From positions 48,485,290 through 48,549,289 of the forward strand of contig NC_053039.3 of NCBI RefSeq assembly GCF_002575655.3: DNA of 64,000 nt, in the 5' to 3' direction. Source of the DNA: Aegilops tauschii subsp. strangulata (Eukaryota; Streptophyta; Magnoliopsida; Poales; Poaceae). Both the position numbers and the translations under genes were made by a program. Positions 33,495 to 44,985 of the stretch are shown piece by piece. How positions within the stretch are numbered: position 1 is the first letter of the stretch; each line of letters begins with the position of its first letter. The notes under the pieces are model-generated. The model did no database searches, had not been told where the DNA came from, and saw nothing but the letters and a program-made list of their open reading frames with translations.

Positions 33495-36400
33495 ATGGGG
33501 CGAGGTGCACCGTCTCCCGGAGACCTATTCTGGACGGGAACCCTGTTCCTTCCTAGCAAGCGCAGCCAGCCCAGCACGCCATACAGCGCCTGTGCCGACG
33601 CGCTGCACGGCGCGGAGGTCGCCTGCGCGGCGAGCTGCCTCGCCAATCTTGTCGGCGAGATTCGCCTCTCCGACGAGCCCGCGTCTGATGCGGGCACCGA
33701 TGGCCCCGAGAGCCGCCTCGTGAGCCGCCTCGATCAGCTCCACGACGCCAGCGAGCCTGCTGTGGACTTGGAGTCGGTTGGCTCCACCGACCCGATGCTT
33801 GTCAACTCGGACACGGCGTCGCTTGACGCGTTCCCCACCAACATGGTGGTCTACGACGAGCTGCTTCCTCGCGCGGACAGCGGCGGCAGCACCGTCACGG
33901 AAGTGCTCGTCATCAGCCACGCCGAGCACTCTGGCGGAGGTGGCCAGGATCCGTTGCAAGCGGCGATGCAAGACCTGACTGCGCCCATCCCGGAAGATGC
34001 CGACGCCGAGACGCTGGAGGCACGCCGCGTCCAGCTCGTCGAGAGCGCCAACCGGCTGGCCAGCATGAGATGCCTCTCGGAGGCTTACCAGCATGAGATG
34101 GACCGTGCTGTCGGTGGCACGCCGGCTCCTGGTGGACCTAGCCGCATTGGCCAGATCCGGCAGTGTGGCGCGACCATCGCGAGCATGTTCGGGACTGATC
34201 GTCCCGTCTACGCCACACCTGCGGAGAACATACGAGCTGCCCAGGCGGCAGCAGACGAGCTAGACAAGCTCGAGGGCGACGAGTGTCGCCACATGACGGA
34301 GCGAGTCCAGCAGCTCCTCGACGCGGCTGCTGAGCAGCAAGAGGCCGGGTGCCGCACTGAAGCGCCCAACCGGCGAAACGACGACCCGCCTCCTCGCCGA
34401 GACCAAGGCGCGACATCCCGGACGCCGACTGGTGGCGCCCACGATAGAAGAGACAAGGAGCCGGCTGCTAGCTGCAGCCGGACTCGCATCACCATCGAGC
34501 GCGACCAAGACGGCCGCCCAAGAGCAGTGCAGCGACAAGACGACTGTCCGCCTCCTCCTCCCCGCAGGGAGAGGCGCATTTCCCCGCCGCCTATTGATCA
34601 CCCATCACTCAGCGACCACCTTGGCCGCCGAGAAGGAATCGGAGAAAATGATGCCCGCCACCGGATCGATCGCCTCAATCGATCCCTGGCGCTAGAAGAA
34701 GAAGATGAGCTGGGTCTGCCATGCTTCGGCCCCTGCATCCGAGACGAACCTTTCCCCAAAGGGTTCACGCTCCCGAGAGATACACCCAAGTACACCAGCT
34801 CCGTGAAGCCGGAGGACTGGCTGGTCGACTACTCCACAGCCGTCAGCATCACGAACGCCAACAAGCGCGTTGTCGTGAAGTACGTTCCGCTCATGCTCCA
34901 GGGAACGGTCCGGACGTGGCTGAACAGCCTGAAGCCCCGCAGCATCAACAGCTGGGTTGATTTCACTGAAGCATTCATCCGCAACTTCACCAGCACGTAC
35001 AAGCGGCCGCCCAAGCCCCGCTAGCTCTCCTTGTGCGTCCAAGGCCCCAACGAGTCGACTCGCGACTACCTCACACGCTGGGCCGAGCTGCGCAACTCTT
35101 GCGAGGGCGTGCACGAGGTGCAGGCCATCGAGTACTTCACTGCCGGGTGCCGAGAGGGCACCCTCCTCAAGCACAAGCTCCTCTATGATGAGCCGGCAAC
35201 CCTCGACGAACTGCTGATCATAGCAAACAAGTACGCCACGGCCGACTCCTCCATGAAGGCGGAGATCCAAGTTAACGCGTCGGGCGAGGTGGCCCCTCAA
35301 ACTCCTCGGACCCTAGCTGGTGACACCAGTCGACGACAGCAACCAAACGACAACAAGCGCAAGGCCATGCAGCCGGCTTCCATGAGGCGGCAGGTGGCAA
35401 CAGTCGAAGATCAGCAGCCGGAAGGGCAACCTCCCCCCAAGCGCCAGAAGGGCGGCAAGCCCAACTGGTTGCCCGCCTTCTCATATGAGCAGACCCTTGA
35501 TGCACCCTACAAGTTCCACAATGGCGCGAAGCCGTCCAACCACACCACTCGGAAGTGCCACTGGCTCACCAAGATCGCCAAGGGTGACGGACTCCAGCCC
35601 CCTCCGCCTGCCGGCCCGCCGCCTCCTCCTCCTCAGCAGCCGGCGGCTCGGCCAGTCAGCGTGATACAAGATGAGTACCCTGAAGAGCATGGGGCTTATG
35701 TCGTGTTCACCAGCGTGGCCGACGACAGGCGCAGCAGGCGGCAGCAGCAACAAGAAGTGAATGCGGTAGCATCGGAGACCCCTGAATTCATGCATTGGTC
35801 TGAGAAGCCCATCAGCTGGAGTAGAGCCGACCACCCGGAGGTGATGCCCAATCCCGACTCTTATGCTCTAGTGTTGGATGCCACCTTTGCCACGGAGAGG
35901 CGAGCTGCTCACTTCTCCCGAGTTCTGATAGATGGCGGCAGCAGCATCAACATCCTGTAAAAAGATACCATGGAGAAGTTGGGAATCAAGCAGAGACATC
36001 TTCAGCCCAGCCGGACTGTTTTCCATGGCATTGTTCCAGGCCTTTCCTGCTCACCAATCGGCAAGACTCAGATAGATGTCCTCTTCGGGGACAAAAATCA
36101 TTTCCGCCGAGAGCCAGTCTGGTTTGAGGTGGTGGACCTTGAGAGCCCTTATCATGCATTGCTCGGCCGGCCTGCCCTGGCCAAGTTTATGGCGGTCCCC
36201 CACTATGCTTACCTGAAGATGAAGGTGCCGAGCTCCAAGGGAATCCTGACCATAGCAGGAGACTACAAGAAGTCGTCCGCCTGCGCAACAGAGAGCAGCC
36301 GGTTAGCCGAGTCCCTCGTGATCGCGGCTGAGAAGCAGCTCCTTGATCGGGTGGTGGCCATGGCCGGCAAGCAGCCGGAAATATCATCCAACCCCAAGGA

Positions 36401-39400
36401 GTCGGAAGCTAAGGGCTCGTTCAAGCCGGCAAAGGAAACAAAGAAGATACCCTTGGACCTGGAGCACCCGGAGAGGCACGCTGTCATAGGTGCAAACCTT
36501 GACAGCAAATAGGAAGGCGAGCTCGTCAATTTCCTTCGTGAGAATCGGGACATCTTTGCATGGTCTCCCAAGGACATGCCGGGTGTTCCGACGGAATTCG
36601 CCGAGCACAAGCTACACGTCCGGTCTGATGCCAAGCCAGTCAGGCAGCCCTTGCGCCGCCTGTATGAGGAAAAGAGAAGAGTTGTTGGAGAAGAGATAGC
36701 CTGGCTTACAGCAGCCGGCTTCATCATGGAGGTGTTCTTTCTAGAGTGGTTAGCTAACCCAGTCCTAGTGCTGAAAAAGAACAAGCAGTGGCGCATGTGT
36801 ACTGATTATACCAGCCTCAACAAAGCATGCCCCAAAGATCCCTTTGCCTTACCAAGGATTGACCAGGTGATAGACTCCACGGCCGGATGCGAGCTGTTGA
36901 GCTTTTTGGATGCATACTCAGGGTACCACCAGATCAAGCTAAACCCGGCCGACAGGCTGAAGACCGCCTTCATCACGCCATTCGGAGCCTTCTGCTACCT
37001 GACCATGACGTTCGGCTTGAGGAATGCCGGCGCCACTTTTCAATGATGCATGCAGAAGTGTCTCCTTAAGCAACTCGGCAGAAACGCCCACGTCTATGTG
37101 GACGATGTTGTGGTGAAGACGGAGAAGCGTGGAACGCTGCTAGAAGACCTCAAGGAGACCTTTGAGAATTTGCGCTGATTTCAGATCAAGCTCAACCCAG
37201 AGAAATGCGTCTTTGGAGTACCAGCCGGCCAGCTTCTTGGCTTTCTGGTCTTAGAGCGCGGCATAGAATGCAACCCTGTGAAGATCAAGGCCATCGAGAG
37301 GATGGAAGTGCCCACTCGACTGCTGGGCATGCAAAAATTCACCGGCTGCTTGGCATCCATCAGCCGTTTCATTAGTTGACTGGGGAGAAGGCTCTTCCCC
37401 TGTACCAGCTCATGAAGAAGACCACCTTTTTCGAGTGGAACGACAAGGCAGATGAAGCTTTCCTCCAGCTCAAGAAGATGTTGACCACTCCGCCTGTCCT
37501 GGCGGCTCCGACTCCTAAGGAGCCCATGCTCCTCTACATCGCCGCCACTAGTCGGGTGGTCAGCACAGTCATAGTGGTGGAACGCAAGGAAGAAGGCAAG
37601 GCACTACCAGTCCAGAGGTCGGTGTATTACCTGAGTGAAGTGTTGTCCGCCTCCAAGCAAAACTACCCCCACTACTAGAAGATGTGCTATGGCGTGCACT
37701 TTGCCGCCAAGAAATTGAAGCCATATTTTCAAGAGCACCCAATCACTATGGTCTGCACTGCTCCCCTTGCCGAGATCATTGGAAGCCGAGATGCCTCAGG
37801 CCGAGTGGCCAAATGGGCCGTAGATTTGGCCCCCTACACCATCTACCACCAGCCTCGCACCGCCATCAAGTCACAAGCACTGGCCGACTTCCTCGTCGAC
37901 TCGGCCGAGACCCAGTACTTGCCACCAGCGCCAGACTCCACCCATTGGCGAATGCACTTTGATGGTTCCAAGATGCGCACCGGTTTGGGAGCTGGCATCG
38001 TCCTCACCTCTCCCAAAGGCGACAATCTCATATATGTGCTGTAAATTCACTTTGCCGCCACCACCAACGTTGCTAAATACGAAGCACTCATTCACGGGCT
38101 CCGGCTTGCCAAGGAACTCGGCATTCGCCGGGTCCTGTGTTATGGAGATTCCGACTTGGTGGTCCAGCAGTCGTCAGGTGATTGGGACGCCAAGGATGCA
38201 AACATGGCGAGTTACCGCTTCCTCGTACAGCAACTCAGTGGATACTTTGAAGGATGCGAGTTTCTCCATGTGCCAAGAAATGACAATGAGCAAGCTGATG
38301 CCTTGGCACGGATCGGCTCCACCCGGCAAGCAATACCAGCGGGCGTCGCCCTGCAACGCCTCCTTAAGCCGTCTGTCAAGCCATCGCCAGAGTTGGATTC
38401 CATCTTTCTGCCGGCTCCTCCTGAAGCAATCGGATCCGACTTGAGGACCCCAGCAGCCGGCACGGGGAATTCGACAGGTGACCCGGGGACTGCAGCAGCC
38501 GCACCCAGCCCGGGGACTGCAGCAGTCGGCCCGGGGACTTCATCGACTCAGCAAGCGGCAGCCGACTCCAACTCGCCGCCTCCCGGCCCAACCGCCCTCG
38601 TGCAAGTAGTAGTCCTAGCAGTCGAAGAAATTGCAGCACCTTCATGGGCCCAGCCCATCCTCAACTTTCTGGTGAACAAAGAGCTGCCGACTGATGAGAT
38701 CTCGGCCCGGCAAGTGCAACGCCGAGCAGCAGCATACACCATAATCAACAGAGAACTTGTGAGGCGCAGTGTCACTGGTGTTTACCAGCGCTGCGTAGAG
38801 CCGGAGCAAGGCCAAGCAATCCTCAAAGATATCCATCAAGGCGAGTGTGGTCACCATGCGGCTTCAAGAGCACTCGTGGCCAAGGCTTTCCGCCACGGTT
38901 TTTTCTGGCCGACTACTCTAGAAGACGGCAAAGAATTGGTCCAGAAATGCAAAGGGTGCCAGAAGTTCTTCTCCAAACCACATCAGCCGGCTTCTGCACT
39001 CAAGACTATCCCCATTGCCTGGCCCTTTGCCGTCTGGGGCCTAGGCATGGTGGGACCATTCAAGACGGCGCGTGGCGGCATGACTCATCTGCTTGTCGCG
39101 GTGGACAAGTTCACCAAGTGGATAGAAGCAAAGCCAATTAAGAAATTGAATGGTCCGACTGCTGTGACTTTCATCTCCGACATCACCATCCGGTATGGCA
39201 TACCACACAGCATCATCACCGACAATGGTACAAACTTTGCCAAAGGCGCCTTGGCCCGTTTCTGCGCGACGCAGGGCATCTGACTGGACTTAGCGTCCTT
39301 TGCCCATCCGCAGTCAAACGGCCAAGTGGAGCGAGCAAACGACCTCATTTTGTCCGGCATCAAGCCCCGACCGGTCGAGCCTCTGGAGCGTTCGGCCGGC

Positions 39401-39910
39401 TGTTGGCTCGATGAGCTGCCGGCCGTCCTCTGGAGCCTGTGCACAACTCCGAACAAGTCAATCGGCTTCATGCCTTTCTTCCTCGTCTACGGTGCTGAAG
39501 CCGTCATCCCGACGGACATAGAATTCGACTGCCCTCGAGTCACTATGTACACTGAAGAGGAGGCAGAAGAAGCACGACAAGACGATGTCGATCTGCTGGA
39601 AGAGGGCCGGCTGTTGGCACTCAGCCGGTCCACCATCTACCAGCAGAGCCTGCGCCAATACTACAACCGGAAGGTCAAGCCAAGATCCTTCCAAGAGGGA
39701 GACCTTGTGCTCCGACTGATCCAGCGAACAGCCGGCCAGCACAAGCTCTCGGCACCTTGGGAAGGCCCCTTCATCATTAGCAAGGTGTTGGGCAACGACT
39801 CCTACTACCTCATCGACGCTCAGAAGCCTCAAGCACGCAAAAGAGATGACTTCGACAAGGAGACGGAGCGACCATGGAATGCAAACCTCCTTCGAAGGTT
39901 TTACAGTTGA
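33495..39910 (+). pseudogene. Gypsy gag-pol polyprotein, nine nonsense codons and one frameshift
   Basis: The ATG is at 33495 (MGRGAPSPGD). gag occupies about the first 700 codons. Protease has DGGSS at about 35932. Reverse transcriptase shows LSFLDAYSGYHQI (about 36900) and YVDD (about 37096). RNase H has FDGSKMRTGLGAG (about 37960), and integrase has an HHCC finger (about 38850-38965), then VDKFTKW, ITDNGTNF and QVERAN. It ends RRFYS, TGA 39908-39910. Internal stops are at 35022 TAG, 35958 TAA, 36510 TAG, 37044 TGA, 37176 TGA, 37377 TGA, 37676 TAG, 38042 TAA and 39281 TGA. A 1-bp loss near 37381-37386 shifts the frame. All but 35958 fit CAG, CAA or CGA turned into a stop by C-to-T. Confidence 0.93.
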
Positions 39911-40617
39911 TGCAGTATGTACCACGCCATCTTTTGTATTAAATACGAAGACTCCGGGTCCCCCGAGAAGAGCTCGGGGACTGCCCTCTTTTATCTATAT
40001 GATAAGGATTACGCCTGTCATTGTGATATTTCATTAGTCCGTCTGGCACCGGTTTCGAGCAGTCGACCCGGGGACTTGTCGCCTTGTGCTATGTAATGCT
40101 TCCTGCAGCCGGACAAGTAATGCGTTGGCACTTAAGCCCTCTCCTGTCAGAAGCTGCAGCTCGCAGAGCGGCTGTCCGGCGGGCAGGAGTAAAGGTAGAA
40201 AGAGTGTCCGCATGAAAAATGGCTAAGGACCCAAAGCATGCACATAGCCCAAGCCGGCTTCCCGCTTCGCCGACCGGCTGCTGAGCAGCCGGCCAGCCGG
40301 CTTCTACTTAACTTGCTAAAAAAACTCTAATTGGCTAAGTACTTGCCTCCCGAAAGTGGCTAAGTACTTGGCCCAACCACAGTCCGCAGAGCGGCTGTTC
40401 GGCTGGCAAGACGGCAACCGAGGGAAGGCGGCAAAGGAAAAAGGCCAAAGAGCAGAAAGCAAGGAAAGATAGAATTCGGCAAAAATATTTACATATCAAA
40501 AGGCCCTTGGCCGACATTCAACAAAAGTTTGAAATACACCCCGCGGGTGGAATTGTGCGAAGTTAACAAAGTTTGTCGAGACTGATAAGCAGGTAAAAAC
40601 AAAGATAAATTCGCAGC
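39911..40617. other. Spacer between pol and the 3' end of the antisense gene
   Basis: No gene is seen. It contains GCTCGGGGACTG (39972) and CCCGGGGACTTG (about 40067), close to the element's polypurine tract. Confidence 0.55.
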
Positions 40618-43600
40618 CTAGGGAGCAGCAGACGGGTTCGGTGGAACGGTGGAGTCGGTGGTGCCGGTTGGTGGAGCGGCCGACTGGTCAGTCTCCGCTT
40701 GGTCGCCTTCAGTAGCAGCCGGCTCACTCGGGCGTGGCTCGTTGCTGGAGGCGCGGTCGAGCTGAGGCTGGCCGTCCGCTCCGACCTCTGGCGCCTCCTC
40801 TTCACCTTCCTCCTCCTCCTCGTCTTCTTCCTCACCGCTGGAGTCGATCAACTCGGCTGAGTCCTCACCATCCTCTGGGTTCAGCCCGAACCACTCTAGT
40901 GGCGCCTCGGCCCGCTCCGGGATGAAGATGATGGTGTTGGTGTACTCGGCGATTGCCGCCGCCCGCTTGACAAGATCATCCTCCACTGCCACCAGCTCCT
41001 CCTGGGCCTCCTGTCGAAACGTGGTCAACTGGGCTAGATTTAGCCCAGGGTACCATGCCTTGACGAATTCCAAGGCCCGGCGTGCTCCAGCCCGGGCCGA
41101 GGAACCCTTCCAAGCCTCCAGACGGCCGGCCGCCACCTCCAGCCAGTCGGCGGTCCGGCTGGGCGTGCGTGGAGCCGGTATGTCCGGCCACAGGGCGGCG
41201 ATTGCCTGGGCGCCGACACACTGAAGACGGCGCAACATCCGATGAGCCGGCTGAAGACAGGCCTGGATGCTAAGAAGCTGCTCGCTGAGTGTCCGGGGGG
41301 CGTCGGCAGCAATCTCCGCACCTTCCGCCCTTCGTGATCGGCATCAATGGCCCGATTGGCAGCGACAGAATGACCGGGGAAGAAGTCTGCTTAAACAGAA
41401 GCAAAAAGCCAAAGTTAGGAACAAGAAGCCGGCCTGATCAGCAGTCGGCGGCTAGAAGAAAGAGTAAAGAGGGAAGCTCACCGTCAACCATGTCTTCAAT
41501 CTCGCTGAAGCCCGGTGTTGGCTTCGCCCAGCTGCTGCTGCAGGGCGGCGTTGGCCTCTGCAAAAGTAGAAAAAGAAAAGGACATCAACAATCAACAAAG
41601 AGAGATATAGTTGCCGGGAAGATCCGGCCCGACTGCTCAGCAGCCGGCCCAAATCTCGGGGACTACAGCCTGCGGGTGCGCCAGCGCGCCCCCGCAGAGA
41701 AAGAAGTCATCAATATCAACGAAAAGAAGAACAGTCGTCGGCGAGATCCGGCCCGACTGCTCAGCAGTCGGCCCGAATCTTGGGGACTACAGCCCGCGGG
41801 TGCGCTAGCGCGCCCCCGCAGAGAAAGAAACAAAGACTCACTCCGGCTTTCCGACAAGTCGGCGGTCCGTTCAGTTAGCTCCTGGACCTTGGAGTTGAAG
41901 ACGGTTGCACGGAGGTTGTGATAATCCTGCAATGAAGATATCAGATAATGTTAGTACTCGGAGCTTGCCAATTAAAGTTCCGAGCCGCCTGCTTAGCAGC
42001 CGGCCCGAAACTCGGGGACTACACCCAGTGGGTGCGCTGGCGTGCCCCCACGGAGAAGCATAAAAATCAAAGAAGCAAGAAGTATATCCGGACGGCGGCT
42101 CGCGACTCCAAGAACGCATTGTTGCAACGCTTAAGAGTGTCGGCCTCGGCATGAAGCTTGGCTTGGACGTCTAGGACGCCGTGTTCAAAGGGCCCGTCCC
42201 GCCTCCCCGCACCCACCCAGTGGGCGCGGCGCTGGTCGCCTCGGCGTCCGGGATTGAAGAGCTCGCGGCGGCGGTCTCCTGCGGGCGTGGTGCCGAAGCC
42301 GCCTTTGCGAGCCGGCGGCGCGTCGGGGTGCGGACCTCAGGAGTTGGGTCTGTCGCCATCTCGTCTCCGGCTGGTGGCATCGGTGGATCAGCCGGCTGCT
42401 TGTCTCGCGCCTCCTCAGAAGGCGGCGGCGGGGGCACGATTACGTTTGGCATGACGACATCACCGCCGTCCCTCTCCATGATAGGGTGCTCGTCGCCGGC
42501 TCCCCCAGTCGGCGCCACGAATTCTAGTGGCGGCGGCGCGGAGTTCAGGGGAGTAACGAATATCACCGACTGACGGCGCGCGGCTTCCTCAGCCTACTTC
42601 TTCGCCGCGGCAGCAGCCTCGGCCTCCGCCAGCTTCTTCAAAGCGGCGGCCTCCGCCTTGTCCGCCTCCACCTTCTCCAGGCGGGCGGCTTCCTGCTCCT
42701 CGCGCACCTCCCGCGCGTTTCGCTCCGTCGCCTCCCGGAGGTCGGCGGCCGGATCGATTCGCCGGGTTGTGGTGGAGGTCTCCGCCGACCCAACGATGGA
42801 CGCGGCGGCTGACTTCTCGAGAGAGAGCGGAGCTCTAAATCAAGAAAATAAAGCAAAGGAAGTTCAGAAAGAATCGACAAGAAAGAAGAGCCCAAGGGAA
42901 GGATGCTTACGCCGACACCATGGGAGGCGCCTTCGGGAGCTTCTGAAACATGGCCGCCTTCGCAGCGGCCTCCTTCCGCCTGGTCACGGCAGTCGGATTC
43001 TTGGCCTTCTTCGGTGCGCTACCGAACAAGACGGCGCCTTGCTTACGCTTGCGCGTGCCGCCTCGGACAGTCAGCTCGACGGAGGGGCCCGCGTCCGCCC
43101 TGCAGGCCCCCCGCGCGGGGCGCGGCTCGTCTTCCTCCTCCTCCTCGTCGGGCCACGTCTCAATGCCGCCTTCTTTGGAGCCGCCTGCTTCGTAGACGCC
43201 GCCGGTCACGGTGTCCTCCAAGGCGGCCGCCCCCAAGTCGGGGTCGTCCACGTCGCTCACCACCCGGTCCGGCGCATAGGGGCCACCCGGCCCCACGATG
43301 GCGGCCGTCGCGTCCGACATGTAGATCTGTTTCAAACGGTGAGAGGCTGGCTGGTCAGGACCAAGATCAAGGCCAAGACAAGTATCAAAAAGAAAGGATT
43401 GAAAAACTTACCGCAGGCGGCGGGTCGGCGCGGGAATATGCCACTTGTCGAAGCTCCAAGACCCCTCCAGCTTGAGGCCGGAGATCTCATTCACCAAATT
43501 AGCGACCTCGGCAGCCGGCATCTCTTTGGTGCTCAGCCGGTACAGGTCGCGATGCCCGCTCATCCGACTGATCAGGTGCGGCCGGCCTTGGAGCGGGAGA

Positions 43601-44304
43601 ACCCAACGCGCGACGAAGGCGACTAACAAGTCGGACGCCTTGAGGCCTTCGGCGTCGGTCAGCTCCCGGAGTCGCTGGATGGCGGCGGCGCCGTCTGGTG
43701 ATACCAGCTTCGGCTTGTAGCCCCAGCTGGCCCGAGGCTCAGCCGGCGGGCCTGCTTCATAAGCCGGCAGGTTGATGAAGTCGACGGACGGGTTCACGTT
43801 CTCCACGTAGAAGTAAGATTGCTACCACATCTTGACCGATTGTGGCAGCTTGATGGTGGGAAAGGCGTTCGTCGGCGACGGCCGGCGAACCGCGACGAAG
43901 GCACCACACTGGGCAGCCACCTCCCGGACGGAGGTGCCCAGCTTGATGTAGAAGAATGCTCCCCACAGCTCGATGGTGGGCAGGATGCCGAGATAGCCTT
44001 CGCACATCGTGACGAAGGCGGCTAGGAGCATCACGGTGTTGGGCGTGATGTGATGAGGCTGGAGGTGATAGAACTCGAGGAACGAGCGGAGGAAGCCGCT
44101 CGCCGGCAGGCCGAAGCCGCGGATGAAGTGCGAGCGGAAGACGACCCGCTCGTTCTCCCCCGGCGCCGGCGAGATCTCCCCCGCGGGAGGCACGTGCGCC
44201 TTCACGTAGTTCACGCCGGGAAGGCGCCGCATGTTGTGAAGGAAAGCGATGTGGTCGTCGTTGACATTCGACCCGTCCCAGTCTCCTCCCCGCACGCGCG
44301 CCAT
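40618..44304 (-). pseudogene. Antisense multi-exon gene of the second gypsy element (putative gypsy-type transposon domain)
   Basis: The ATG is at 44304 (MARVRGGDWDG). Exon 1 runs to 43412, with TAG 43824-43822 (CAG before) inside; it holds the domain FRSHFIRGFGLPASGFLRSFLEFYHLQPHHITPN. Later exon candidates are 43341-42911; 42834 to about 42170, which has TAG 42596-42594 in an EAEAAAAAKK coiled-coil-like stretch; about 41933-41842 (QDYHNLRATVFNSKVQELTER); about 41560-41480; and a last exon ending at 40618 (CVGAQAIAALWP, then an acidic Glu-rich tail). The exon 2-3 join is in phase; the exon 1-2 join and the 42170 region need small indels, so this copy is decayed. Layout and N-terminal domain parallel the antisense gene of the Fatima-like element. 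Function unknown. Confidence 0.7.
41621..42058. repeat. Three intronic repeats containing a polypurine-tract-like motif
   Basis: Units at 41621-41706, 41745-41829 and about 41981-42058 share, on the plus strand, GCAGCCGGCCC, then TCGGGGACTAC (TTGGGGACTAC in the second) and GGGTGCGC..GCGCCCCC. They fall in introns of the antisense gene. Confidence 0.85.
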
Positions 44305-44507
44305 GGAGAGCTCGACGAAGAAAATGGCGCGGCGGGGGAGTTGAGAGTGGTGCGGGGCCAACAGGGCTCGGGGCGGACGGACTCGACGGAGACGAGCACC
44401 AGCAGCGCTTCGACGTGGCTCGGGGGCGCTGCGGCGAGAGGAGGAAGAAGGAGGCAAGAGCGGGATGGAAGGGGCGCGCGTGCTCTGCCGCTCCCTCTCC
44501 TCCCCCT

Positions 44508-44514
44508 ACTTATA
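44508..44514 (-). promoter_or_regulatory. TATA-like box of the antisense gene
   Basis: The minus strand reads GGCTATAAGTAGGGG, about 205 bp upstream of the antisense ATG. Confidence 0.5.
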
Positions 44515-44985
44515 GCCTACGGGCTACGAAGCCGAGGGGACGGGCATGGGATCGTGGGATTAACTGTGCCCACGACCCCACGCTCTCGCCTTTACTGCGC
44601 GAGTTACTGCGCGAAGTAACTCCGCGGGGAAACTCAACCGCCCGCCTCGGCCGCAGCGGATCCGCTCGCGTGCTGAGGCCCGGTGGTGGCGGGCCCAGCC
44701 CGCAGTCACGTCCCATCACGCGCGTGGGCTGGCAGGCTGGCCCGGCTGGCTAGCGCCACATGTCAGGCCCACGACGGGCGGCGGGCCTAGAAGCTTAACC
44801 AGCATGCCACCTAGTTCCTGCTGTTCCGTTCGAAATTCCGGACAGATCCGACTGGACGCGGCCGACTCCCCACCAGGCGGCTGGCCAGGAGTCGGATGAA
44901 GCTTCAATCCAGAGCACCCGGAGGAGGAAACTGCTGAGGCTCCTCGGTTCCTCGGCCGCGGTGCCTCACCAGCTTCGGGGACTAC

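Noticed and set aside
33525..34094. 189-codon minus-strand frame opposite gag, and a similar one at 34692-35300
   Set aside because: Both are shadows of the gag-pol frame on the plus strand. There are no splice sites or domains, in contrast to the antisense genes further downstream.
42658..43626. 322-codon plus-strand open frame
   Set aside because: It lies opposite antisense exons that have recognisable protein and splice sites. GC-rich coding sequence opens the opposite strand; no domain is seen in this frame.
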